This document shows, one piece after another, positions 16,955 to 24,162 of a stretch of DNA of 25,960 bases. The notes below the pieces were generated by a model. That model made no database searches. It saw only the letters and a list, made by a program, of their open reading frames with translations, and had not been told where the DNA came from. The stretch comes from Gemmatimonadota bacterium (lineage in GTDB: Bacteria > Gemmatimonadota > Gemmatimonadetes > Longimicrobiales > Gaopeijiaceae). The stretch spans positions 1 through 25,960 of the forward strand of contig JAPOOQ010000486.1 in assembly GCA_026713345.1 (NCBI GenBank), written 5' to 3'. The translations under genes and the position numbers were made by a program. Each line of letters opens with the position of its first letter. Position 1 is the stretch's first letter.

Positions 16955-17016
16955 CCGGCCGTCCGTGACCCCGTGCGTCCCGCCGGCGATGTCGTCACCC
17001 GGTTGTCCGTGACTCC
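16944..17016. repeat. Imperfect 29-bp direct repeat at the permease start
   Basis: Positions 16944-16972 and 16988-17016 match at 25 of 29 bases with a 44-bp period. On the minus strand each copy contains GGGTGACGAC. In the downstream copy this is the permease start (GTG ACG ACG); in the upstream copy it opens the short ORF at 16951-16998. The start region appears to have been duplicated. Confidence 0.85.
16951..16998 (-). CDS. Possible 15-codon upstream ORF coupled to the TRAP permease
   Basis: GTG at 16998 opens a reading frame encoding MTTSPAGRTGSRTAG and ending in TGA at 16953-16951. That TGA overlaps the permease GTG (16954-16952) as GTGA. Its first six residues equal those of the permease (MTTSPA), because it derives from the duplicated start region. 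GGAG lies 14 bases upstream, which is too far for a strong site. It could be a leader peptide that couples translation to the permease, or simply a harmless by-product of the duplication. There is no evidence of expression. Confidence 0.3.
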   Translation of the reverse strand: MTTSPAGRTGSRTAG

Positions 17017-17023
17017 GCGCAGG

Positions 17024-17752
17024 CTAGAAGCTGGGAGCGAACGCGACCGCGCATCCGGCGCCGACAAGCGCGAAAACCACCTGAAGCACCATCAGTACCG
17101 CGATCGTCGGACCCGAGCTGCGCCTCTCGTCCAGCGTCGCCAGCCCGATGCCCGCGACGACGATCGCCCAGAGGCCGAAGAGCTGGAACTGGTTCAGGAA
17201 GTACAACAGGAACCCCTCGGGCAGGAACGGGAAAAAGGTCCCGATGGAGAGCGCCTCCTCGAAACTCCCGGAACGGATCCAGAGGGGCACGCCCACCAGC
17301 ATCCCGACGAGGCTCACGATACCTGTGTGCGAGATGACCGACAGGTGCTGCTTGAAGGTCGCATTGTCGCCGCGCATGAAGACGAAGATCACGTAGGTGA
17401 AGACGCTGATCACCACTGGAATCACCAGGAAGACCACGGTCGCACCCACACCGCCCGCGACCCTGGCAAACACCACCACCTCCTGTCCCGAAGCCTCCAT
17501 CTGCGCCTCCCAGAACGCGTTGGGCAACGACCCGATCGCGGCTCCCATCCCCACAGCCACGAACAGGACCATCGGGAACCATGCGGGGTTCTGCCCGAGC
17601 GCCCGGAAGAGCTCACCCGGCTGCACGAAGACCATCCACAGGCGCTTGAAGAAGTTCGGTCGCAGAGGCGGCTCTTCGAGCAGCGGTACCTCGTCGGCCC
17701 GCTCGTCGTCGAACAGCGGCTCTTCGCCGGGCGGCGTGCTGTATTCGTCCAT
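17024..17752 (-). CDS. Yip1-like integral membrane protein
   Basis: A 242-residue protein with an acidic N-terminal tail (EEPLFDDERADEVPLLEEPP) followed by FFKRLWMVFVQPGELFRAL and about five membrane segments. The entry motif, where a protein of the membrane interface precedes the first helix, and the FTYVIFVFMRGDNATFKQHLSVISHTGIVSLVG segment are characteristic of bacterial Yip1-domain proteins. Their role is poorly known; proposals centre on membrane organisation. The start ATG is only 4 bp after the stop of exported family member C, and its GGAG site lies within that gene's last codons, so the two are tightly coupled. The pairing suggests that the exported protein and this membrane protein work together. 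Confidence 0.65.
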   Translation of the reverse strand: MDEYSTPPGEEPLFDDERADEVPLLEEPPLRPNFFKRLWMVFVQPGELFRALGQNPAWFPMVLFVAVGMGAAIGSLPNAFWEAQMEASGQEVVVFARVAGGVGATVVFLVIPVVISVFTYVIFVFMRGDNATFKQHLSVISHTGIVSLVGMLVGVPLWIRSGSFEEALSIGTFFPFLPEGFLLYFLNQFQLFGLWAIVVAGIGLATLDERRSSGPTIAVLMVLQVVFALVGAGCAVAFAPSF

Positions 17753-17756
17753 CGCG

Positions 17757-18566
17757 TTAGTTCTCCAGTGTGAGTTGGGTCGTCGCGCTGAACGCTATGG
17801 CGACACGGGTCCCGTCGGGCGCCGCCATGCCGCCTTCACTGCTACGGGAGACTTCCGCTGACGCCATCAGTCCCCTTTCCAGGTCCCACAGGTAGTAGCC
17901 GCTCTCCGAGCCGGTGAGGTCCATGGACATCCCCTGGCCACTCATCGTCATCCGGCTTTCACCGGAAACCGCGATCCTCAGGTGGGGCCGGCCATCGTGG
18001 GTGGCTTCCCCTTCCAGGGTGTACGTGTAGACCACTACGCGCTCGCCTCCATCCCCGACGCCGACCGTCACCGTATCGACCCAGGTGGCGCCAGCGCTGG
18101 CGTCGCCGGCCGGAAGGCCCGGGAACAACACTGCGTGCGGATCCACCAGAATGGGCAGGTCTCCGTCCGCCCGCCGCGATTCCGAGACGACATCCGCCAG
18201 TCCCTGCCCTCCCAGCACCGCCTCGAAAGTGCTCGCCACGCCCGCCTGGGCCTGGGACACCACTTGCGCTCCTCCCATCGGATCGGTCATCTGCGCCTCG
18301 AAGGAATTCAGTTCGGCGGACACCCGCACACCCTCTCCGTCGGCAGCGAAGGTCAGTGCATAATTGAAGGTGGATCCCCCGCCGAGTTCGATCGGTCCCA
18401 TGGGACTGCCGGTGATGGACATGCTCGTGTTGTCCGTCAGCACATAGGTCGCCGTGGCCGGCGAAGGCACAGTGTACGCAAGTTGCTGGCCCGCGGCTGT
18501 CGAGCCGGGCGAGGCGAGGAGCGCCGCCGGCAGGAGGATTGTGGCGATTGAAAACGAGCAGCGCAT
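17757..18566 (-). CDS. Exported protein of a three-member local family (member C)
   Basis: A 269-residue protein with a Sec signal peptide (MRCSFSIATILLPAALLAS, then AAG). The mature part begins with YTVPSPATATYVLTD and contains SAGATWVDTVTVG, YTYTLEGEATHDGRPHLRIAVSG, GYYLWDLERGLMASAEVSRS and a C-terminal LTLEN. These motifs occur in the same order and with similar spacing in the proteins at 2374-3255 and 3432-4304. A large beta-rich fold exported from the cytoplasm is likely. The ATG at 18566 has GGGAG about eight bases upstream. It is the first gene of the minus-strand directon that continues through the Yip1-like and TRAP genes, and it is divergent from the gene at 18740 with 173 bp between starts. 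Confidence 0.82.
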   Translation of the reverse strand: MRCSFSIATILLPAALLASPGSTAAGQQLAYTVPSPATATYVLTDNTSMSITGSPMGPIELGGGSTFNYALTFAADGEGVRVSAELNSFEAQMTDPMGGAQVVSQAQAGVASTFEAVLGGQGLADVVSESRRADGDLPILVDPHAVLFPGLPAGDASAGATWVDTVTVGVGDGGERVVVYTYTLEGEATHDGRPHLRIAVSGESRMTMSGQGMSMDLTGSESGYYLWDLERGLMASAEVSRSSEGGMAAPDGTRVAIAFSATTQLTLEN

Positions 18567-18739
18567 GGCGTGACTCCCGGCTTCGGATTGGCGTGTGCAA
18601 TCGCTTGACGGCCGGTCCGTTCGACCGCTTCGTCGATTGAGCCGCCAACCTACCCGCTGTGCGCTGGCCGAGCAAGCTGGAAGGGGTTATCCTTTTCGGC
18701 CCTTCAGCACCGAGGCAGCACCGACTTCTCCGAGGCAAG

Positions 18740-19306
18740 ATGAGCTACAGGACGAACCCCGACAGGATACTTGAGAACATCGACCGCGCGCGCAGCCGGG
18801 ACATCGAGCGCGCGCTGTCGCTTAATGACCGCCAGGCACGCGGGCGGGAGATGGACACGGAGGTCCCCGAGGGAGACGCGACGACGCCTGAGCGCCTGCG
18901 CCGGATCTTCACACTCGTCGAGGCCGGGTACCGCCGCGCGGCGCAGGGCACGGAGATGACTCCGCTGGCGAACCGCTTCCGGGCAATCGGCGACATCTCG
19001 CACCACTCGGCGCGCGGCGACGTGAGCGTTTCGATTCACTACCACGACTCCGAGCGGCGGGACGACGTCGGGGTCGTGCCCTTCGAAGTCACCCCGCGCG
19101 ACCTGGAGGAGACGAAGAAGACGACCCGCACCAGCCGTCCGGATGTGAACGCCATGAAGGTGCTCCGCCTGCGGCTCCGGGACGGCGTGCTGGCGGCCTA
19201 CCGGAAGGTCGAACCCAGGCTGCGCGACGCGCTCAAGGAGCGGGCCGATCTGGGCCACGTGGAGGCGGAAATCACGCTGGATCTGCGACCGCAGGCGGAG
19301 GAGTAG
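18740..19306 (+). CDS. Hypothetical soluble protein
   Basis: I do not recognise this 188-residue protein. It is charged and Arg-rich, with no signal peptide or membrane segment. The N-terminal third looks helical (NPDRILENIDRARSRDIERALSLNDRQARG). A central LVEAGYRRAAQGTEMTPLANRFRAIG region follows, then a beta-like HSARGDVSVSIHYHDSER segment with several His. The end is a helical stretch (VLRLRLRDGVLAAYRKVEPRLRDALKE) and the beta-like VEAEITLDLRPQAEE. ATG 18740 has GAGG four bases upstream; an earlier in-frame ATG at 18659 gives an improbable N-terminus. The codon bias fits a real gene. It lies 79 bp upstream of the secretion ATPase gene and may be co-transcribed with it. Confidence 0.65.
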   Translation: MSYRTNPDRILENIDRARSRDIERALSLNDRQARGREMDTEVPEGDATTPERLRRIFTLVEAGYRRAAQGTEMTPLANRFRAIGDISHHSARGDVSVSIHYHDSERRDDVGVVPFEVTPRDLEETKKTTRTSRPDVNAMKVLRLRLRDGVLAAYRKVEPRLRDALKERADLGHVEAEITLDLRPQAEE

Positions 19307-19369
19307 CCTCCGGGCCGGCGACGATTTCGGCCGGGCCGCCCATTTAGCCATGTAGGCGCCCCGCGACAT

Positions 19370-19384
19370 CCGCCATCTTGGCGG
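19370..19384. repeat. Short inverted repeat directly before the secretion-ATPase start
   Basis: CCGCC-ATCTT-GGCGG forms a 5-bp GC stem with a 5-base loop ending two bases before the ATG at 19386. The only purine-rich candidate for ribosome pairing, GGCGG, is its right arm. It could limit initiation, but a stem this short may occur by chance at this GC content. Confidence 0.3.
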
Positions 19385-19385
19385 C

Positions 19386-21158
19386 ATGAACGCGAAAAGG
19401 GACGAATTGCTGGGCCAACTCCTCGTGGACGGGGGGACGTTGAGCGCCGCGGCGCTTGCAGCTGCGCGCGACGAGCAGCGCCGGTCGGGGCGCGGGCTGG
19501 GGGAGATCCTGGTGCGCAAGGGCCTCGTCGACGAAGTAGAGGTGGCGAAGGCGTTGGCGACTCAACTGGGGCTCGCATACGTCGCTCCCCCGCTCACGCC
19601 GGATCCGCTGGCGCTGAAGAAGGTCGAGGCGGGTCTGGCCCGCGCCAGGGGAGTGCTGCCGCTGTCGCTCGAGGGGCGGCAGCTCACGGTCGCCATGGCC
19701 GATCCCCTCGAGACCGACGCGATCGATGAACTGCGCTTTCGCTCGGGGTGTCATGTGGAGGCGGTCGTGGCGCCGCCCTCGGCGGTGGCGCAAGGGGTGC
19801 GCGATGCCTACGGCGGGGAGCTTCCCGAGCTCCTCGACCGGCTCGGTTCCAGAACCGCGCCGCAGGGAAAGGGAGACCTGCGCGACCTGGAACAGGAAGC
19901 CAGCGCGGCCCCGATCGTCAGGATCGTCGACCACCTCGTTTCGACGGCCATCGACAGTCGCGCCAGCGACATCCACATCGAGACACTTGGCGCGGGTTCG
20001 CGAGTCCGACTGCGCGTCGACGGCCGGCTCGCGACGGCCACCGAGCTGCCGCCCGGCACCCACGGCGCGGCGATCTCGCGCGTGAAGATCATGGCCGGGC
20101 TCGACATTTCCGTGCGCCGGCGGCCGCAGGACGGAGGCTTCACCGTCCGGCGCGGGAACGCGGAGCTGACGGTCAGGGTGTCCACCATCCCCACGCATCT
20201 GGGCGAGAAGGCCGTGCTGCGCCTCCTCGACCCCGGCGACGCGCCCGCCGACCTCTCCTCGCTCGGGCTGTCCCCCGGCGACCTTTCCCGCCTGCGGCAG
20301 GTCCTCGCCAGGCGGCAGGGAGTGCTCCTCGCGGCTGGGCCGACCGGTTGCGGCAAGACGACCACGCTCTCCGCGGCGGTGGCGGAGCTGTCCGGCGCGC
20401 AGATCAACATCGTCACCCTGGAAGACCCGATCGAGTACCGGTTCCCGGGCGTGGCCCAGATGGAGATCGACAACAAGGCGGGAGTCGATTTCCCGTCCGG
20501 GCTGCGCGCGATCCTGCGGCAGGACCCCGATGTGATCCTGGTGGGCGAGATCCGTGACCGGGAGACGGCGGAGATCGCCATGTCGGCGGCGGTGACCGGG
20601 CACCTGGTCCTGACGACGATTCACACGGTCGACGCGCCCAGCGCCGTGGTGCGGCTCCTCGAGATGGGCGTGCCGCGCTTTCTTGTGGCGGGAGGGCTGG
20701 CGGGGGTGGTCGCGCAGCGGTTGGTGCGCAGGCTGTGCTCGCGGTGCGGGGGCCGCGCCAGCGAGGAGTGTTCGGTCTGCACCGGCGGCTACCGGGGACG
20801 CAGCGGCGTCTTCGAGGTCCTCACCGTTGACGACGACCTGCGCACGGCCATCAATGCGGGCGCATCCCTGACCTCGCTCCGCACCCTGGCGCGCCGCGGC
20901 GGAATGGATTCGATGGCCCGGGACGCCAGGCGCCAGGTGGCCCAAGGGGCGACCACTCCCCACGAGGCCGGCCAGATCATCGCGCTGACCCGCGGCGCCG
21001 CACCGAATTGCGACAGCTGCGAAGCCCCGCTCCCGCCCGGGGCCGCCGGCTGCCCGATGTGCGGTCGGCCGCGCGTCCACGTCTGCGCCTGCGGTGACCC
21101 CCTCGACAGACGGTGGCGCTACTGCCCGGCGTGCCTGCGTGCCGTCACGGGAAGATAG
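19386..21158 (+). CDS. Type II secretion / type IV pilus assembly ATPase (GspE/PilB family) with C-terminal zinc-ribbon tail
   Basis: A 590-residue protein. The N-terminal domain of the MshEN/T2SSE_N type (LGEILVRKGLVDEVEVAKALATQLGL) is followed by the ATPase domain. That domain has the family segment RASDIHIE, Walker A GPTGCGKTTT (about residues 318-327), the Asp box LEDPIEYR, Walker B DPDVILVGEIRD, and the His box LVLTTIHTVDAPSAVVRLLEMG. The usual four-Cys zinc site is present but compact (CSRC, seven residues, CSVC, near 451-464). After the family end, about 50 extra residues carry CDSC, CPMC, CAC and CPAC, a double-zinc-ribbon-like tail. The hexameric motor powers pilin or pseudopilin assembly. 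No other pilus or secretion genes lie in the window, so it is an isolated copy. Confidence 0.9.
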   Translation: MNAKRDELLGQLLVDGGTLSAAALAAARDEQRRSGRGLGEILVRKGLVDEVEVAKALATQLGLAYVAPPLTPDPLALKKVEAGLARARGVLPLSLEGRQLTVAMADPLETDAIDELRFRSGCHVEAVVAPPSAVAQGVRDAYGGELPELLDRLGSRTAPQGKGDLRDLEQEASAAPIVRIVDHLVSTAIDSRASDIHIETLGAGSRVRLRVDGRLATATELPPGTHGAAISRVKIMAGLDISVRRRPQDGGFTVRRGNAELTVRVSTIPTHLGEKAVLRLLDPGDAPADLSSLGLSPGDLSRLRQVLARRQGVLLAAGPTGCGKTTTLSAAVAELSGAQINIVTLEDPIEYRFPGVAQMEIDNKAGVDFPSGLRAILRQDPDVILVGEIRDRETAEIAMSAAVTGHLVLTTIHTVDAPSAVVRLLEMGVPRFLVAGGLAGVVAQRLVRRLCSRCGGRASEECSVCTGGYRGRSGVFEVLTVDDDLRTAINAGASLTSLRTLARRGGMDSMARDARRQVAQGATTPHEAGQIIALTRGAAPNCDSCEAPLPPGAAGCPMCGRPRVHVCACGDPLDRRWRYCPACLRAVTGR

Positions 21159-21173
21159 CCCCTCGCTGAGGGA

Positions 21174-21188
21174 GCGGGCCGGGCCCGC
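21174..21188. terminator. GC hairpin between convergent genes, weak terminator candidate
   Basis: GCGGGC-CGG-GCCCGC forms a perfect 6-bp stem with a 3-base loop in the 65-bp gap between the stops of the secretion ATPase and the enolase-superfamily gene. No T-run follows on either strand, so intrinsic termination is uncertain. It may work only as an RNA 3'-end stabiliser, or not at all. Confidence 0.25.
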
Positions 21189-21223
21189 CGGTCCGTGCCC
21201 GCGCGGCAACGGCCCCGGGCGCG

Positions 21224-22333
21224 CTACGCTTCGAAGACCTCCATCCGCGTCGTGAGCGCCTCGATCCGGTCCACGCGCGGCTCCACCCCGATCCCCGGCC
21301 CGTACGGGACCGGCATCATCCCGTCCACCATCTCGAATTCGGGGCGCACGATGTCCTCTTTCCAGTACCGCTTCGAACTGGAGATGTCCCCCGGAATGGT
21401 GAACCCCGGGAGCGTCGCCAGCGCGACGTTGTGGGCACGCCCGATGCCCGATTCGAGCATGCCGCCGCACCACACCGGCCACCCCGCGGCCCGGCAGGCG
21501 TCGTGTATGGCCACGGACGACCGCAGGCCCCCGACCCTGCCCGGCTTGATGTTCACGATCCGGCCCGCCCCGAGGTGCAGTGCGAGCCTGGCGTCCCCCG
21601 GCGAGCGGATGGACTCGTCGAGACAGACGGGCGTGTCGATCCTGCTCTGCAGCGCCGCGTGGTCGAGCATGTCCTCGTAGTGGAGCGGCTGCTCGATCAT
21701 CATCAGGCCTAGATCGTCCATCTCGCGCAGGCGCGGGAGATCGCGCGACAGGGAATACGCCGAATTTGCATCGGCCATCATCGGCGCATCGGGGAATCGG
21801 TCCCTCACGGCCCGCAACATTTCGACATCGCGGCCCGGCTTGATCTTCAACTTGATCTTCCGGTACCCCTCCGCCATGTATGCTTCCACCCTGGCAAGGA
21901 GTTCCGCATCACTCTTTTGCAGGCCGATGGAAACGCCCACCGGAACCGCCTCCGTCTCGCCGCCCAGAAGCTCGCGCAGCGGTACGCCACGCCGCTTGGC
22001 CTCGAGGTCCCATCCCGCCATCTCGATGGCCGCACGCGCCATGGGGTGCCCGCGCAGCCAGGGGGCCGGACGCAGATCCCGACCGTCTTTGAATTCGCTG
22101 CCGACCAGCCCCGGCAGGAGCCAGCGGGTCAGCACATGCCACGCGGTTTCCGTCGTCTCGTATGAATAGCCGGGTGTTTCGCCCACCACGCACTCCGACC
22201 AGCCCGCAACGCCGTCTGCCTCCAGGGTGAGCAGGAGCACCCGGCGCGCCTGCGTGCCTCCGCTGCTGATCTCGAAGAACTCCTTCAGCTGCAGAGGCAC
22301 CTCGCGCAGGACCGCCCGGGTGATTTGCGTCAT
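21224..22333 (-). CDS. Enolase-superfamily enzyme: o-succinylbenzoate synthase / N-acylamino acid racemase type
   Basis: A 369-residue protein of the MenC class II family. The catalytic set is complete: K161-x-K163 in RKIKLKIKPG, metal ligands D188 (MADAN), E214 (MIEQPL) and D239 (CLDES), and the second-side base K263 (VNIKPGRVGG). Numbering and spacing match the promiscuous Amycolatopsis OSBS/NAAAR closely. Such enzymes either make o-succinylbenzoate for menaquinone or racemise N-acyl (often N-succinyl) amino acids. No men genes are adjacent, whereas an M20 amidohydrolase is encoded 680 bp upstream in the same direction. That favours, without proving, the racemase role. The ATG at 22333 has no clear Shine-Dalgarno. 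Confidence 0.88.
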   Translation of the reverse strand: MTQITRAVLREVPLQLKEFFEISSGGTQARRVLLLTLEADGVAGWSECVVGETPGYSYETTETAWHVLTRWLLPGLVGSEFKDGRDLRPAPWLRGHPMARAAIEMAGWDLEAKRRGVPLRELLGGETEAVPVGVSIGLQKSDAELLARVEAYMAEGYRKIKLKIKPGRDVEMLRAVRDRFPDAPMMADANSAYSLSRDLPRLREMDDLGLMMIEQPLHYEDMLDHAALQSRIDTPVCLDESIRSPGDARLALHLGAGRIVNIKPGRVGGLRSSVAIHDACRAAGWPVWCGGMLESGIGRAHNVALATLPGFTIPGDISSSKRYWKEDIVRPEFEMVDGMMPVPYGPGIGVEPRVDRIEALTTRMEVFEA

Positions 22334-22383
22334 GGGCTTGTGCGGCGCCGGTTACAAACAGGTCGGTTTTGTTTAAGCGGCGC

Positions 22384-22890
22384 CTACTCCGAAGCAGCTT
22401 GCCTGGCCGTGGCCGCTTGTGCCTTCGCCTCGTCGCGACGACGCACGGAGTGCAGGCCGGTGAGCAGCGAAGTGGTGGACTTCGACCTGACGCCGCCCGC
22501 CACCAGAGCATCACGGATCTGGGGCACGGTGTATTTGTCCCCGAATTCGGCCATGAACTTGCGATACGCCGCTGTCGGGCCCATTCCCCTGTAGTGGCCG
22601 GGGTCAACCGGCGGGTGGCCGGCGCCCGCACTTCTGCGCGGCTTCTTCAGCCTGGGCGTCTTCCTGGGTCTTCCAACCTTCCCGGGCTTTTTGGCCTTCC
22701 GGGGCTTTCCGGCCTTCTTCACCGGAGCGGGACGTGAAATGGGTGCCGGTTTCGGCGTCTCCAGGGCCAGAAGCGCCTTCAGGCTCTCGACGGTGTTGCG
22801 CAACGCCTGGCCACGCTCTTCGTGCGACGCCAACTCGTGCTCCGCCTGCTTCAAGGCGGCTGCGTAGCTGTTGCTCGTTGCGTCAGTCAT
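22384..22890 (-). CDS. Basic protein with coiled coil, AT-hook-like linker and C-terminal helical domain
   Basis: A 168-residue protein in three parts. A predicted coiled coil comes first (residues 8-45, AALKQAEHELASHEERGQAL). A Lys/Pro/Arg-rich linker (about 46-88) contains KAGKPRKAKKPGK and GRPRK, the core of an AT-hook. A helical C-terminal domain (GPTAAYRKFMAEFGDKYTVP, QIRDALVAGGV) ends in a basic RRRDEAK tail. This looks like a DNA-binding or nucleoid-associated protein: oligomerisation by the coiled coil, minor-groove contacts by the linker. The C-terminal domain could be a small winged-helix or repeat-like module. I know no exact family. It has its own promoter, and GGGAGAGGGAAG precedes the ATG. 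It separates the M20 and racemase-like genes. Confidence 0.72.
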   Translation of the reverse strand: MTDATSNSYAAALKQAEHELASHEERGQALRNTVESLKALLALETPKPAPISRPAPVKKAGKPRKAKKPGKVGRPRKTPRLKKPRRSAGAGHPPVDPGHYRGMGPTAAYRKFMAEFGDKYTVPQIRDALVAGGVRSKSTTSLLTGLHSVRRRDEAKAQAATARQAASE

Positions 22891-22964
22891 GTGTCACTTC
22901 CCTCTCCCTCGCATCACTGCGGTGATTGCCTTTGCCGGGGGGTCGGCACCCGACATCCGCAAAC

Positions 22965-22993
22965 ATAATACAAGTATGGGCGCACAAAGACAA
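22965..22993 (-). promoter_or_regulatory. Sigma70-type promoter for the basic AT-hook-like protein
   Basis: Read on the minus strand, TTGTCT (22993-22988) and TATTAT (22970-22965) are separated by exactly 17 bp. The -10 matches TATAAT at 5 of 6 positions and the -35 matches TTGACA at 4 of 6. A start near 22957 gives a leader of about 67 nt. That leader contains an inverted repeat, ATCAC-TGCG-GTGAT (22913-22926), which might be an operator. This is the best housekeeping-type promoter in the window and stands out in a GC-rich genome. Confidence 0.65.
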
Positions 22994-23013
22994 CCGCCCG
23001 TTTCCAGCGCGGC

Positions 23014-24162
23014 TCAGAGCGTTTCGAACAGAGCCGCCATCAGTGCAATACGCCGCGGCAGGTCGTCCAGCAGGATGTACTCATCGAGCGTATGGGCGCC
23101 GTCGCCATCCGGGCCGAGGCCGTCCAGGGTGGGACAACCGACGGCGGCCGCGATGTTTGCGTCACTCGCGCCACCCGATTCACCCGACCCGATTTCAAAG
23201 CCGAGCCCGCTCGCGATGGATCGGGCCGCGCGGAACAGCCGGGCGGACTCGGCGGTTTCCTCCAGGGCCCAACGGTTTATGCCGCCTGCAACGGACAGGG
23301 TACATTGATCGTCGAACGCGCGCACTTCATGCAGCGCCGCATCGACGCGCTCGGCTTCGGCTTTCGTCCAGAAGCGCAAGTCGATGGTGCAATGCGCAAG
23401 TTCGGCTACAACATTCTCCCGGGTCCCGCCCGCCACGACGCCCACGTTTATGGTTGTGCCGGCTTCGGCGCTGGCCAGTCCACACACTCTTGTGATCTGC
23501 TTCGCCAGCTCGTGAACGGCGCTCGCCCCGCGTTCCGGCTCGATGCCCGCGTGTGCAGGCTTTCCCTCAACGCTCAGTTCGTAGGCGCCGACCCCCTTGC
23601 GCCGGCACTTCGCCGCGCCGCCCGGCACCGACGGCTCCACTACAACCGCGGCGCGGGACAACCTCGCCTCGCTTTCAATCAGCGCGCGGGAGTCCGGCGA
23701 ACCACGTTCCTCGTCACATGTAACAAGGAAGGAGAGATCCGATGCCGGACCGCTGCCCTTCTCGGCCAGTAGCCGCAGCGCAAGGAGAGACGTCGCGACA
23801 CCCGCTTTCATGTCGTAGGTGCCGGGTCCGTATATCCTGCCTTTGCGGATCGAAAAGGGCAGCCGGTCGAGCGTGCCCACGTTGTGCACGGTGTCCATGT
23901 GGCCGAGCAGCAGCATGGGGGCCAAACCGTTGTTGGCCGTTCCGTCGAAGCGCCCGATGAGGTGAGCGCCCAATCCCGGCGCGGGGAAGCGTTCGACCTG
24001 GCCGCCGGCATCGTTGATCTCCCGCTCCAGCACCTTGGCGACCTCGAGGTTTGCGCCTTCGTCGCCGGTGGGCGATTCAATCTCTACGAGTTCGCGCAGC
24101 AGCTTCACACAGTCGGCGGCGCGGGATTCCGCCTCCGCGAGGGTTACGGGGAGTTGATTCAT
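23014..24162 (-). CDS. M20 family metallopeptidase (glutamate carboxypeptidase/N-acyl amino acid amidohydrolase type)
   Basis: A 382-residue protein with the M20 co-catalytic zinc site: H88 and catalytic D90 in LLGHMDTVHN, bridging D117 in GPGTYDMKAG, base and ligand E151/E152 in CDEERGS, an Asp/Glu region VVVEPS, and a final His in GAHTLDEYI. The dimerisation or lid domain opens with GVGAYELSVEGKPAHAG. Order and motifs resemble carboxypeptidase G2 more than DapE or ArgE. Expected activity is hydrolysis of an N-acyl or peptide bond next to a carboxylate-bearing residue. The ATG at 24162 overlaps the glcF TGA as ATGA. No signal peptide is present, so it is cytoplasmic. Its neighbour at 21224 may supply the L-isomer substrate. 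Confidence 0.9.
   Translation of the reverse strand: MNQLPVTLAEAESRAADCVKLLRELVEIESPTGDEGANLEVAKVLEREINDAGGQVERFPAPGLGAHLIGRFDGTANNGLAPMLLLGHMDTVHNVGTLDRLPFSIRKGRIYGPGTYDMKAGVATSLLALRLLAEKGSGPASDLSFLVTCDEERGSPDSRALIESEARLSRAAVVVEPSVPGGAAKCRRKGVGAYELSVEGKPAHAGIEPERGASAVHELAKQITRVCGLASAEAGTTINVGVVAGGTRENVVAELAHCTIDLRFWTKAEAERVDAALHEVRAFDDQCTLSVAGGINRWALEETAESARLFRAARSIASGLGFEIGSGESGGASDANIAAAVGCPTLDGLGPDGDGAHTLDEYILLDDLPRRIALMAALFETL

Noticed and set aside
15053..17773. A 900-codon open frame on the plus strand opposite the TRAP permease and Yip1 genes
   Set aside because: It lies antisense to two clear membrane-protein genes and encodes an Arg/Gly/His/Glu-rich low-complexity product. It is the usual GC-bias shadow of strongly biased codons.
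18605..18633. TTGACG as the -35 of a promoter for the gene at 18740
   Set aside because: No acceptable -10 lies 16-18 bp downstream, so one hexamer is not enough.
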